64,000 nucleotides of DNA from contig CALINO010000032.1 of NCBI GenBank assembly GCA_938045295.1, positions 1 to 64,000 of the forward strand. The letters are read 5' to 3'. Source of the DNA: an uncultured Arenicella sp. GTDB taxonomy: Bacteria; Pseudomonadota; Gammaproteobacteria; Arenicellales; Arenicellaceae. Made by a program: the position numbers and the translations under genes. Positions 1 to 7,860 of this stretch are shown here, piece after piece (the first letter of the stretch is position 1; the number at the start of each line of letters is the position of its first letter). The notes beneath the pieces are model-generated. The model did no database searches. It saw only the letters and a list, made by a program, of their open reading frames with translations, and was not told where the DNA came from.

Positions 1-390
1 ATACACGTAATCGAAACCGCTGGCGGTTAGCCCTGAGTAATCGCCATCAAGCAATTGCATCATAATGCGGGCGGCTGACTGATTTCGCCAGTAAGTAAAA
101 CTGCGCTCGCCGTGCTCATCCACATTGATGGCGTACAAACCGGGCTGACGATCTGGGGAACGCAATATATGAGAAGTGTCTAAGCCCAGATCGTTCCACT
201 GCTCAATCATTTCTTCACTGATTGAGTCGTTACCCAGGGCTGAGAAAAAGCTGATGTCTAGCTGACTGTTCCACAGCTTGGCATAAACCGCTGAGTTATA
301 CGTGTCACCGGCGAAGTCACGCTGGTAGGTGCTTGGGCTGGCTTTACGCAGCTCAAGCATGCATTCACCGGCAAATAAAATAGATGTCAT
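1..390 (-). CDS. kdgK: 2-keto-3-deoxygluconate kinase, PfkB family (partial, cut by window edge)
   Basis: The reading frame starts with ATG at 390 and runs off the left edge, so only the first 130 residues are visible. The start MTSILFAGECMLELRK and the following SYNSAVY-like region (residues about 30-36, DTYNSAVYAKL) match the N-terminal substrate-binding half of PfkB sugar kinases of the KDG kinase type. The expected reaction is ATP-dependent phosphorylation of 2-keto-3-deoxygluconate to KDPG in the cytoplasm, the last-but-one step of AHG breakdown. The catalytic GAGD region would lie outside the window. It is downstream of the GntR gene on the same strand, with a 174-nt gap. A ribokinase-like enzyme for another sugar is possible, but the agar-locus context favours KDG. 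Confidence 0.8.
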   Translation of the reverse strand, partial: MTSILFAGECMLELRKASPSTYQRDFAGDTYNSAVYAKLWNSQLDISFFSALGNDSISEEMIEQWNDLGLDTSHILRSPDRQPGLYAINVDEHGERSFTYWRNQSAARIMMQLLDGDYSGLTASGFDYVY

Positions 391-564
391 GATCAATCAC
401 TGAGAGTTTATAAGATTCATGCTTTACCACTTCCGCACCCGGCAGAGGTGACCTTACTGTTTGAGCCCTCATATGAAGGAAGCCGCCAGAAAAGTTGAGC
501 AAAAATCAAAAACGTAATGGAAAAATGGTGGACGCTATTTTATACCACTAAGGTGTTTCTGGGG
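391..564. other. intergenic gap between GntR gene and kdgK
   Basis: This 174-nt stretch lies downstream of the GntR gene and upstream of kdgK. I see no clear hairpin terminator, and no copy of the 19-bp motif found elsewhere in the agar locus, so kdgK may be read through from the GntR gene or have its own unrecognised promoter. Confidence 0.4.
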
Positions 565-1173
565 CTATTTTATGTTGGCTTTGAGTGCTTGAATGGCGCC
601 TTTGGCGTCTTTATTTTTTAAACACTCAAGAATGGCACGATGCTCTTCTTCACAATCTTCAGCAGAGTCAACACGCTCATAGTTCATGCGCATACGCATG
701 ACCACTGATTGCCAGATATTAGACAAATCTTCACCACCGGCCAAATTAACAATGTAGTAATGAAACTCCATGTCGTCTTTGGTAACTTGAGTGAAATCTT
801 TGTTTTTAAATGACTCGGTAATTCGAGTAATGACCGATTCTAAGTACTCAAAATCAATCTCGTCCATTCTTTTCTTGAGCATTTTAATGGAATGCTCTTC
901 GATACGTCGGCGTATCTCTACCATCAAACTCTGAACTTCAGGGTCTAGTTTCTCATTAACGAAGGAGCCTACGTTGCTCTTTGAAACAACAAGCCCTTCT
1001 TGAGTAAGCTGTAGTAGCACATCTCGAATTGGCCCACGAGACACACCAAAGCGTTCGGCAAGCGACTGCTCGTTGAGTTTGGTGCCTGGCTTAAGGCTAC
1101 CAGCAATAATATCAGAACGAATTTGATCAGCGATCTGCATTCTGACCGGTATAATTTTATTATTATTTAGCAT
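565..1173 (-). CDS. GntR-family (FadR/FCD type) transcriptional regulator
   Basis: A 202-residue protein with an N-terminal winged-helix GntR domain (residues about 8-75, including GTKLNEQSLAERFGVSRG and the recognition-helix region PIRDVLLQL) followed by an all-helical FCD effector domain (about 80-202). In this family the FCD domain binds a sugar acid or other carboxylate, often with a metal held by Asp/His residues. The motifs FHYYIVNLAG and EEHRAILECL are visible. The usual last histidine (pattern A-x-R-x-H-[LI]) appears as Asn in ALKANIK, so the metal site may be altered. It is the only regulator within the agar locus and is the natural candidate to bind the repeated TTGTYAACAA-type motif, since FCD-type GntR proteins commonly bind TTGT-NN-ACAA palindromes. 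Target assignment is inference. Confidence 0.9.
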   Translation of the reverse strand: MLNNNKIIPVRMQIADQIRSDIIAGSLKPGTKLNEQSLAERFGVSRGPIRDVLLQLTQEGLVVSKSNVGSFVNEKLDPEVQSLMVEIRRRIEEHSIKMLKKRMDEIDFEYLESVITRITESFKNKDFTQVTKDDMEFHYYIVNLAGGEDLSNIWQSVVMRMRMNYERVDSAEDCEEEHRAILECLKNKDAKGAIQALKANIK

Positions 1174-1277
1174 CTTTGGTGCTTAACCTATGCAGTTATT
1201 AATTTTAAGTAGCAACGCATTCAACTTTGAACCTTACGTTCCTCCTAGAACACGCAGCCACACTCAACCACCCATCA

Positions 1278-2834
1278 TTATACGGTTTGCATACCGTATT
1301 GGTGAATTTTATTTATTAAAGCCCTGTTACCTGGTAGGTAATCCAGCAACTTATCGGTTCTTGCGGCATTGATCTTTTGCTGCTGAGCATAAAATTCAAG
1401 ATCATGCTTCGCCTGGCCATGAAAACTGGATTCGGTTTCAAACCCCATTCCGTACAGTACATACTGATAACTGGCCGACGGAAATACTTCATCGCGGTGA
1501 ATGAAATCAGAATCCCACGGCGCTTGATAACGCCAGAGCTCCAATAACTCTTTCAAACTGTCTGGAATAGTGTCAGGGTCTTTATTATCCAACCAAAACT
1601 GGCTGTCTTCACGCTTTGTTAAACAATAGTGAAGCTTTAAAAAATCTATAATTCGCTGCCAACGATAATGAAACACTTCATTAAATCGCTTTTCAACCAC
1701 TTTCATTGCCGCTCGACTGACCGGCATTTGATCGGTAATTATTTTCGAGGCCATTTCAACCAACACAATGGCAGAAGCTTCTAAGGGTTCTAAAAAGCCA
1801 GCAGACAAACCAACACCCACTACGTTTTTCTTCCAAAACTGCGTGCGGTGACCTGAATTAATCGGTAAATGGCGAACCTCTAAATCATCAATGTTGCCAC
1901 CGATTTCAGAAATATAGTTGGCCAAATTACGTTCTACTTTTTCTTTGCTGGTATGCCGACTTGAATAAACATGGCCCACACCTCGGCGCGAGGAAAGCCC
2001 AATATCCCATATCCAGCCCGCGTCTTGCGCGGTGGAGATGGTGTGCGATGAAATTTCCGAGTCCTCGTTCTCATAAGGGCACTGAACGGCCAACGCATTA
2101 TCAATAAACAACACGTCGTTACAACTCACAAAATCAACCCCCATCGCTTCGCCCAGTAACAGCGACCGAAAACCAGTACAATCAACAAACAAATCGCCTT
2201 CTATGCGCCCTTCTTGTTCGGTATTAATAGCGGCCACGTAACCCTGCTCATCCAACTCAGCATTCGTCATGTCGGCATAGATATGCGTCACACCTAAGTT
2301 ATCAACCGCGTGTTTTTGAATGAAATTGGAAAATTTACCGGCGTTAAGGTGATACGCGTAATTCAACTGGCCCTCATATTCAGGCGTGGTAATCGACTTT
2401 GGCGCCAGGCTGTTCTCACACACCTGACCTTGCGCACAAACCGCATCGGTAAACGACTGTTTACGCTCGCCTTGCAACCAATCATAGGCCGTGTTGCTTT
2501 GCATAAAACCTTGCGGCAGCACTAAGGGGTGGTAATACGCGTCATCATCGGCACCGGTTACCCATTTGGCAAACTTAGCTCCTTGCTTGAAAGTAGCATC
2601 GCACTCTCTGATAAAATCAGTTTCTCGAATACCCATATCACGCAGCGTTCCGCGCATGGTTGGCCAGGTGCCTTCACCCACACCAATTGTGGGCACATTA
2701 GGCGATTCAACTAAAATCACTTCTAATGCCTGCTCCTTAGGCAAATTTCGATGCCTGGCGGCTATGCTGCCAGCGGCAATCCAACCTGCTGTACCGCCAC
2801 CCACAACAACAACTTTCTTAACTCTATCGACCAA
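1278..2834 (-). CDS. flavin-dependent tryptophan halogenase-like protein
   Basis: A 518-residue protein of the flavin-dependent halogenase (Trp_halogenase) family. The FAD-binding GGGTAG motif is at residues 12-17, after the start of the mature fold at VVVVG. Lys83 in TFKQGAKF is where the catalytic lysine of PrnA/RebH sits, and FLEPLEASAI (348-357) matches the conserved Glu-containing segment. The halogenase signature WxWxIP appears as WIWDIG (274-279), so the proline is lost. Genes of this clade are often found beside SapC and TonB-receptor genes in carbohydrate loci of marine and freshwater Proteobacteria. Their substrate is not established to my knowledge, and tryptophan chlorination should not be assumed. 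An operator-like site lies about 60 nt upstream. The reduced flavin would have to come from a reductase encoded elsewhere. Confidence 0.85.
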   Translation of the reverse strand: MVDRVKKVVVVGGGTAGWIAAGSIAARHRNLPKEQALEVILVESPNVPTIGVGEGTWPTMRGTLRDMGIRETDFIRECDATFKQGAKFAKWVTGADDDAYYHPLVLPQGFMQSNTAYDWLQGERKQSFTDAVCAQGQVCENSLAPKSITTPEYEGQLNYAYHLNAGKFSNFIQKHAVDNLGVTHIYADMTNAELDEQGYVAAINTEQEGRIEGDLFVDCTGFRSLLLGEAMGVDFVSCNDVLFIDNALAVQCPYENEDSEISSHTISTAQDAGWIWDIGLSSRRGVGHVYSSRHTSKEKVERNLANYISEIGGNIDDLEVRHLPINSGHRTQFWKKNVVGVGLSAGFLEPLEASAIVLVEMASKIITDQMPVSRAAMKVVEKRFNEVFHYRWQRIIDFLKLHYCLTKREDSQFWLDNKDPDTIPDSLKELLELWRYQAPWDSDFIHRDEVFPSASYQYVLYGMGFETESSFHGQAKHDLEFYAQQQKINAARTDKLLDYLPGNRALINKIHQYGMQTV

Positions 2835-2894
2835 CTAATTAACCTCGGCAAAGATTTTACAAACAAATTCAACCCACTAGGCTGAATTTCTTAT

Positions 2895-2913
2895 TTTGTC
2901 AACAATCAACAAA
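2895..2913. promoter_or_regulatory. agar-locus operator-like motif, halogenase promoter
   Basis: The copy TTTGTCAACAATCAACAAA is the most divergent of six related sites. Read on the minus strand it contains TTGACA, a good -35 box, about 60 nt upstream of the halogenase start, but no strong -10 follows at 17 nt (TAGTGG). The match to the other sites is seen directly; regulator binding is inferred. Confidence 0.5.
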
Positions 2914-2971
2914 TCAAGAATACCGTAAAAACCTTAAAACCTAAAGCAACTGAAGGTGAAATACCAGACAA

Positions 2972-3003
2972 GGCCGTTTCGTCTATTTTCAACAAAAACG
3001 GCC
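2972..3003 (-). terminator. hairpin after SMP-30 lactonase gene
   Basis: An 8-bp inverted repeat, GGCCGTTT and AAACGGCC, separated by 16 nt, starts 17 nt after the lactonase stop codon. A long T-run is missing on the minus strand, so termination may be weak. Confidence 0.4.
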
Positions 3004-3019
3004 ATAAAGTGGAGTGTTT

Positions 3020-3880
3020 TTAAGCGCCAAATCGAGCCTGCGCCATTCCTTTGCGATCTGTTTTGAAAATGAACAAATCGCCAGCACCTGATTCACCTTG
3101 AGTCTGAACCGCGGCGGAAGTGACCAACAACAAATCAAGATCATCGCCACCAAACGCCACGCACGTTGGCTGAGATACCGTCATTTTTATATCAATGTCT
3201 ACGGAGCCGTCAGTGTTATAACACCTCACCTTAGACCCGCCCCATTCAGCGTTATACATCCGGCCTTGGGCATCGGTGGTTGAGCCATCAGGGAAACAGC
3301 CTTCTTCGGTAGTAGCAAAATCTTCGCCCGCACCTAATTGACTGCCGTTAACGACGTAGCGACGAATGGTTTGGCTGGGAGTATCGGTGTGATAAAGGTA
3401 TTTACCACAAGGGCTCCAACACAATCCATTAGAGGTGCTTAAGTCGCTTAACTGTTGACTCAATTCACCGCTTGCACTGAAGCAATATAACGCGCTTTTC
3501 CCGGTGGCGGTCTCTTCGCTTTCAACCGCACCACCAACCCAAAAATTGCCGCTTGGGTCGGTTTTGCCATCGTTTAAGCGGGTGCCCGGGTTTTGCGCTT
3601 CTACTTTTTCAATCCACTCCACGCTACCGGTGTCAGGCTGATACCACGCCAAACCACTGGAAAACGCTGCCAAAACTCGGTCACTGCCTTGCTCTAAGGC
3701 AAACGAGCACAGAGGCTCAGGAGTATCCCAATGCGCTAACTTGTCGGCAGTTAATTCGTAGCGATACAATTTACTACTTAGAATATCAACCCACCAAATT
3801 GCTTGGGTGTCTTCATCCCACAACACCCCTTCGCCCAACTGATTAGCAACAGGAAGCTGTTTTATCAATTCAGCCTGCAT
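3020..3880 (-). CDS. SMP-30/gluconolactonase/LRE family sugar lactonase
   Basis: A 286-residue cytoplasmic beta-propeller of the SMP-30 family. Recognisable segments are GEGVLWDEDTQAIWWVDI near the N-terminus (family metal ligand Glu in GEG), RLNDGKTDPSGNFWVG (residues about 100-115, metal-binding Asn/Asp), NGLCWSPCGKYLYHTDT and GCFPDGSTTDAQG (about 200-210). The family opens sugar lactones such as gluconolactone, galactonolactone or arabinolactone using a divalent metal. I chose ATG 3880, which overlaps the end of dgoA by 11 nt; a GTG at 3889 would add three residues. Being the last gene of dgoK-dgoA-lactonase, it most likely hydrolyses D-galactono-lactone or an anhydro-sugar lactone. The exact lactone is an inference. 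Confidence 0.85.
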   Translation of the reverse strand: MQAELIKQLPVANQLGEGVLWDEDTQAIWWVDILSSKLYRYELTADKLAHWDTPEPLCSFALEQGSDRVLAAFSSGLAWYQPDTGSVEWIEKVEAQNPGTRLNDGKTDPSGNFWVGGAVESEETATGKSALYCFSASGELSQQLSDLSTSNGLCWSPCGKYLYHTDTPSQTIRRYVVNGSQLGAGEDFATTEEGCFPDGSTTDAQGRMYNAEWGGSKVRCYNTDGSVDIDIKMTVSQPTCVAFGGDDLDLLLVTSAAVQTQGESGAGDLFIFKTDRKGMAQARFGA

Positions 3881-4514
3881 ACACTTCACCTACTTTTTGT
3901 ACAACCTTCAAGGTGCGCTTATGCACTTCTTCGGCCGTGATTCCCGGTGAAAATATCTCACTACCAAAGCCAAAGCCCTTAGCACCAACACTGTGCCACA
4001 GTTCAATTTCATCAAGTTTCACACCACCCACGGCATACACTTCAATGTCTTTTGGTAATACCGCTTTAATGCCTTTGATGTGCCCTGGGCCAGATGTGGA
4101 CGCCGGAAACAACTTTAAATGCTTGGCTCCGGCTTTTACTGCGGCAAACGCTTCGGTTGGCGTTACAAAACCCGGCATTGGCAACATTCCAGCGTCAATA
4201 CAGCCCTCAATGATTTCAGGTTGAGTGGTTGGCGTAACCGCCAATTCAGCGCCCGCATCCACCAACTTTGGAATGTCGGCGGCATCAACCAAAGTACCAC
4301 AACCCACAAAGCACTTGTCTTTCATGCTCTTGGTGAGGTTAGAAATACACGCAAACGCATTGGGCGTATTCAATGGCACTTCGATCACCGACACGCCTGC
4401 CTCGTAAATGGCATTGGACACATCAACCACCTCTTCAGGCTTAACGCCTCGAATGATGGCAACAACTGGCATGCTTTCAACAGCCGAGGTAAATTTCTTT
4501 TCTAATGTACTCAT
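3870..4514 (-). CDS. dgoA: 2-dehydro-3-deoxy-6-phospho(galacto/gluco)nate aldolase
   Basis: A 214-residue class I KDPG/KDPGal aldolase, the usual length for the family. Glu45 (in VIEVPLNTPNA) and the Schiff-base Lys134 (in KHLKLFPAS) sit where the catalytic pair of Eda lies, and the phosphate loop is GGVKLDEIE to GFGFGSEIF near residues 163-190. VIEVPLN is closer to the DgoA (galactonate) branch than to Eda. It splits 6-phospho-2-keto-3-deoxy-galactonate, and perhaps also KDPG, to pyruvate and glyceraldehyde 3-phosphate. It lies 24 nt after dgoK and overlaps the lactonase gene, so the three genes form an operon. Since KDG kinase is also in this locus, a dual-specificity aldolase would complete the L-AHG route too. 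Confidence 0.9.
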   Translation of the reverse strand: MSTLEKKFTSAVESMPVVAIIRGVKPEEVVDVSNAIYEAGVSVIEVPLNTPNAFACISNLTKSMKDKCFVGCGTLVDAADIPKLVDAGAELAVTPTTQPEIIEGCIDAGMLPMPGFVTPTEAFAAVKAGAKHLKLFPASTSGPGHIKGIKAVLPKDIEVYAVGGVKLDEIELWHSVGAKGFGFGSEIFSPGITAEEVHKRTLKVVQKVGEVYAG

Positions 4515-4538
4515 TGTTTTGACTCAAAGGTTCGCTGC

Positions 4539-5474
4539 TTAATTAAAAAATTTTGGATACGCGTACTGCGCTACTTGCTCAGCATCAATGGCTTCGGCCT
4601 CAATACCAAACAACGACAAAGCGTGGGCGTATGTGTCAGAAATTGCATCGCTGGCAACGACGTATATTTTCTTCGGTGTGATTTGGTGATGCTTAGAAAT
4701 AACCCCAAGCCCGCTGGCAATATCTCGCCCCACTACGATGCCTAGCATGTAGGCACTTTCGTTTTTCAACGGTTGATCGCTGGCCAACTGAGTTGAACGC
4801 GTACTAAACAGCAAGTGAACAAGATCAGCGTCACTGTCACGCGCAACCATAACACCGCGCTTGAAGCTCTCTAAGCAAAGCTCGGTCAGGGGTTCACGAC
4901 TGGTTAGAATTGAGTTGGCATTCAAAATTGCGAACAACTCTCCAGTAAACGCGGTAAAAAAGTCTCGGATAGAACCGTTGTCTAACACCACCCACTTATT
5001 GTGAGTACCGGGCAAAATCACCACCGAGCCAGCATCTTCGGCTAACTGCTCGCTGACACCAATCAACTGCGTTTCTTCACCGCGCATGACGTCGGGCAGG
5101 CCAAGCGGGTTAACGGTTTTAACCCCACCTAAAATAGTAAAATTCAAACCACGCGCTGTGAACTCAATGCCACTGGCTAACTGCTTATCAATGGACGTTG
5201 GGCACGGGGCATAACCCGCTTCACGCCAACCAATGGTGGCGCCCACCATGCCTGATAGCAGCACATATTCAATTTGATATTTTGCCAACCAAGGTTCGAC
5301 CGTATCAAAGAAAAATGCCTCAATCTCCGTATTAGCCAATTTGCTAACACCAAGACCTTCTAATGTGTCGATCACCTTATAGCTTGGAACACCATCAACC
5401 TCCGCGCTTTTAAAAAGGTACAAACGGCACGATGAAGTACCCCAGTCACCAGCAATATAATATTTTGAGCCCAT
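4539..5474 (-). CDS. dgoK: 2-dehydro-3-deoxygalactonokinase
   Basis: A 311-residue kinase of the DgoK family. The phosphate-binding DWGTSSCRLYLF motif is at residues 10-21, followed by SGMVGATIGWREAGYAPCP and LPGTHNKWVVL, both typical of DgoK. It phosphorylates 2-keto-3-deoxy-galactonate with ATP in the cytoplasm. The reading frame is open to 5531, but I placed the start at ATG 5474: an AAGAGAG ribosome-binding site lies just upstream, and the operator and promoter (5488-5517 and beyond) would otherwise be inside the gene. First gene of dgoK-dgoA-lactonase, separated from the preceding operon by a strong terminator. Confidence 0.9.
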   Translation of the reverse strand: MGSKYYIAGDWGTSSCRLYLFKSAEVDGVPSYKVIDTLEGLGVSKLANTEIEAFFFDTVEPWLAKYQIEYVLLSGMVGATIGWREAGYAPCPTSIDKQLASGIEFTARGLNFTILGGVKTVNPLGLPDVMRGEETQLIGVSEQLAEDAGSVVILPGTHNKWVVLDNGSIRDFFTAFTGELFAILNANSILTSREPLTELCLESFKRGVMVARDSDADLVHLLFSTRSTQLASDQPLKNESAYMLGIVVGRDIASGLGVISKHHQITPKKIYVVASDAISDTYAHALSLFGIEAEAIDAEQVAQYAYPKFFN

Positions 5475-5487
5475 TGGCACTCTCTTG

Positions 5488-5506
5488 ATTGTTAACAATT
5501 TACAAT
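5488..5506. promoter_or_regulatory. agar-locus operator-like motif, dgoK promoter
   Basis: ATTGTTAACAATTTACAAT starts with the perfect 12-bp palindrome ATTGTTAACAAT. On the minus strand a promoter with -35 TTGGAA, an 18-nt spacer and -10 TACAAT (5517 to 5512) puts the expected transcription start at about 5505, inside the motif, which suits a repressor. It lies 13 nt upstream of the chosen dgoK start. The motif recurs at five other transcription units here. Confidence 0.7.
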
Positions 5507-5511
5507 AAAGG

Positions 5512-5541
5512 ATTGTACTAGAGGTATTCACCTACTTCCAA
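5512..5541 (-). promoter_or_regulatory. sigma-70-type promoter of dgoK operon
   Basis: Minus-strand TTGGAA and TACAAT are spaced 18 nt apart, with the -10 box at 5517-5512. It is downstream of the aldehyde dehydrogenase terminator and directly upstream of the operator-like palindrome. Confidence 0.5.
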
Positions 5542-5574
5542 TCATCTCACTCATTTTGACCACTAGTAAAACGT

Positions 5575-5601
5575 AAAAAGGCCGCAAACTGCGGCCTTTT
5601 T
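5575..5601 (-). terminator. Rho-independent terminator of the AHG operon
   Basis: A 12-bp perfect stem (AAAAAGGCCGCA / TGCGGCCTTTTT) with a 3-nt loop and a T-run on the minus strand, 18 nt after the aldehyde dehydrogenase stop codon. Confidence 0.9.
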
Positions 5602-5618
5602 GACAACGAAAATGTACA

Positions 5619-7067
5619 CTAAACTTCGTTAATGTAAACCGTCTTCTTCTCTAGATATTGCTCAAGACCAAACTTACCGTCTTCACCGCCAAAACCACTT
5701 TGCTTCCAGCCGTTATGGAAACCTTGGTGCTGTTCACCCATTCCACGGTTGATATACACTTCACCCACTTCTAAGTCGTTGATGGCTTTGTTGATGTCGA
5801 AGAAATTTTCAGTAAAAACATAGGCACTTAAACCGTAAATACTGTCATTACAGTATTCAATCGCTTGATCCATGTCTTTCACTTTAATAATAGGCAATAT
5901 CGGCCCAAACGTTTCTTCGTGCACGGCAATGTTGTCTTGCGCAACATCGACCAGCAATGTTGGCTCATACCAGCAACCACCTTCAAAACCGTCTACTGAC
6001 GCGGTTTTACCACCTGTAGCAAGCGTAGCACCTTGCTTAATACTTTCTTGCACAATGTGATCGATGTTTTCGATTTCACGTTGATTGCACTTCGGCCCCA
6101 TTTGCGTGTCTGGGTTCATTGGGTCGCCAACGTTAAGTGCTTTAACGGCCGGTACGAACTTGTCCATGAATTTTTCATACACACTTTCTTGAACGTACAA
6201 ACGCTCAACACAGGTACATACTTGACCACAGTTAGCAAAACGCCCCCAAAGAGCGCTCTCAACCGCTTGATCTAAGTCAGCGTCTTCCATCACAACCATG
6301 GGCGCTTTACCACCAAGCTCTAACATAACAGGCGTCATGTATTCAGCTGAAGTTTTGTAAATTTGCTTACCAGCGGCAGTAGAACCGGTCATGGTGATCA
6401 TTTTAGTGATTGGGCTTTCACACAATGCTTGACCAACCACAGAACCTGAACCGTTAATGACGTTTAACACACCAGCGGGAACACCCGCTTCGTTAGCAAT
6501 ACGGCCTAATTCCGTTGTGGCTAACGGCGTTTCTTGCGTTGGCTTTAAAACAATCGAGTTACCCGTAATTAATGCCGGGCCAATCTTACGACCAGCAAGC
6601 GCCAGTGGAAAGTTCCATGCGGTAATACCAACCACAACACCACGCGGCACTTTATGGATGTAAATTTTTTCGTTTTCGTTATCAGAAGGAAGAATGTCAC
6701 CTTCAATGGTTAACGCGTTATCGCAGGCGTAGTCAATAAACGTAGCGGTAACGTCCACTTCCATCTGCGCAACGGATAATAATTTACCTTGCTCAGCCAC
6801 CAACATTGGAGCAAGGATATCTTTGTTTTCACGAATTTTATTGGCAAAGTCACGCAGAATATTCTGACGAGTACGCGCGGTTAGCTTCGCCCATTTCTTT
6901 TGACCGGCGTCCGCCACTTCAAGCGCGTATTGTGCATCTTCAGCACAACCTTTGGGTATTGAGCCAATCTTTTTACCGGTAGACGGACTTAAAATATCAA
7001 TGGTGCCGCCCACTTTAGAAGCAACGTATTCACCATTGATGAAGTTTACATTATTTTGAAAGTTCAT
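5619..7067 (-). CDS. aldehyde dehydrogenase, probable 3,6-anhydro-L-galactose dehydrogenase
   Basis: A 482-residue NAD(P)-dependent aldehyde dehydrogenase, close to E. coli AldA (lactaldehyde dehydrogenase) in overall pattern. The cofactor segment [15 protein letters not shown], the general base Glu in [11 protein letters not shown] (residues about 248-258), the catalytic Cys in [11 protein letters not shown] (about 282-292) and EETFGPILP are all present. As last gene of the operon with AHG cycloisomerase, its likely job is the first step of L-AHG catabolism, oxidation of the aldehyde to 3,6-anhydro-L-galactonate. I chose ATG 7067 because GGAAGG lies 8 nt upstream, within the end of the preceding gene. 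A start at 7088 would overlap that gene by 16 nt. Substrate is inferred from context; lactaldehyde is the alternative. Confidence 0.85.
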   Translation of the reverse strand: MNFQNNVNFINGEYVASKVGGTIDILSPSTGKKIGSIPKGCAEDAQYALEVADAGQKKWAKLTARTRQNILRDFANKIRENKDILAPMLVAEQGKLLSVAQMEVDVTATFIDYACDNALTIEGDILPSDNENEKIYIHKVPRGVVVGITAWNFPLALAGRKIGPALITGNSIVLKPTQETPLATTELGRIANEAGVPAGVLNVINGSGSVVGQALCESPITKMITMTGSTAAGKQIYKTSAEYMTPVMLELGGKAPMVVMEDADLDQAVESALWGRFANCGQVCTCVERLYVQESVYEKFMDKFVPAVKALNVGDPMNPDTQMGPKCNQREIENIDHIVQESIKQGATLATGGKTASVDGFEGGCWYEPTLLVDVAQDNIAVHEETFGPILPIIKVKDMDQAIEYCNDSIYGLSAYVFTENFFDINKAINDLEVGEVYINRGMGEQHQGFHNGWKQSGFGGEDGKFGLEQYLEKKTVYINEV

Positions 7068-7072
7068 TGAGG

Positions 7073-7846
7073 TTACCTTCCCATCCATCCGCCATCTACT
7101 AAAAGAATGGCGCCGTTAACATAACTAGCAGCTTCTGATGATAAGAATACTGCCGGGCCTTTAAAGTCTTCTGGATTGCCCCAGCGACCTTGTGGAATAC
7201 GACCTAAGATTGCCGCATTACGCTCTTCATCAGCACGCAGTGCTTCAGTGTTATCAGTATCGATATAGCCTGGTGCAATGGCATTAACATTCACGCCTTT
7301 ACCAGCCCATTCATTAGAAAGCGCCATGACCAACTGGCCAATAGCACCTTTACTCGCGGCATAACCTGGTACGGTAATACCACCTTGGAAAGTTAACAAT
7401 GAAGCTGTGAAGATGATTTTACCTTCACCACGCTCAACCATTTCTTTACCAATTTCACGGCTAAGAACGAACTGTGAGTTTAAGTTAACATCAATCACTT
7501 TATCCCACAGATCATCGCCATGTTCGGCGGCAGGAGCACGCAAAATAGTGCCCGCGTTATTCACTAAAATATCAATTTTAGGGAAGTCTGCTTTCACTTC
7601 TTTGATAAATGCGTATAAGGCATCACGATCACCAAAGTCACATTGATACGCTTTAAAGTTACGGCCCAATGCTTTTACTTCTTTTTCAACTTCAGAACCT
7701 TCAAGCTCTAAACTGGCTGAAACGGCGATAATGTCAGCACCGGCTTCGGCTAAACCTAACGCGATACCTTTACCAATACCACGCTTAGCACCGGTCACTA
7801 AGGCAACCTTACCTTCTAAACTAAATTTTTCTAACATGTTGTTCAC
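7073..7846 (-). CDS. short-chain dehydrogenase/reductase (KduD-like), probable diketo-deoxygalactonate reductase
   Basis: A 257-residue classical SDR. It has the nucleotide-binding [10 protein letters not shown] (residues about 18-27), NNAG (96-99), the catalytic Ser in [11 protein letters not shown] and YAASKGA (Tyr-x-x-x-Lys, about 158-162). The start [16 protein letters not shown] and length match KduD, 2-dehydro-3-deoxy-gluconate 5-dehydrogenase. In the published L-AHG pathway a KduD-like enzyme reduces 2,5-diketo-3-deoxy-L-galactonate to 2-keto-3-deoxy-D-gluconate, which fits this operon. Residue 1 is a GTG at 7846 with AAGG 8 nt upstream; an ATG at 7837 is the alternative. It ends 5 nt before the chosen dehydrogenase start, so the two are translationally close. 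Confidence 0.88.
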   Translation of the reverse strand: MNNMLEKFSLEGKVALVTGAKRGIGKGIALGLAEAGADIIAVSASLELEGSEVEKEVKALGRNFKAYQCDFGDRDALYAFIKEVKADFPKIDILVNNAGTILRAPAAEHGDDLWDKVIDVNLNSQFVLSREIGKEMVERGEGKIIFTASLLTFQGGITVPGYAASKGAIGQLVMALSNEWAGKGVNVNAIAPGYIDTDNTEALRADEERNAAILGRIPQGRWGNPEDFKGPAVFLSSEAASYVNGAILLVDGGWMGR

Positions 7847-7860
7847 TTATAAAACCTTAC

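Noticed and set aside
1278-2834. Halogenase as part of a natural-product gene cluster
   Set aside because: No NRPS, PKS, tryptophan-derived pathway or flavin reductase gene is nearby. The TonB receptor/SapC/agar context is the better description.
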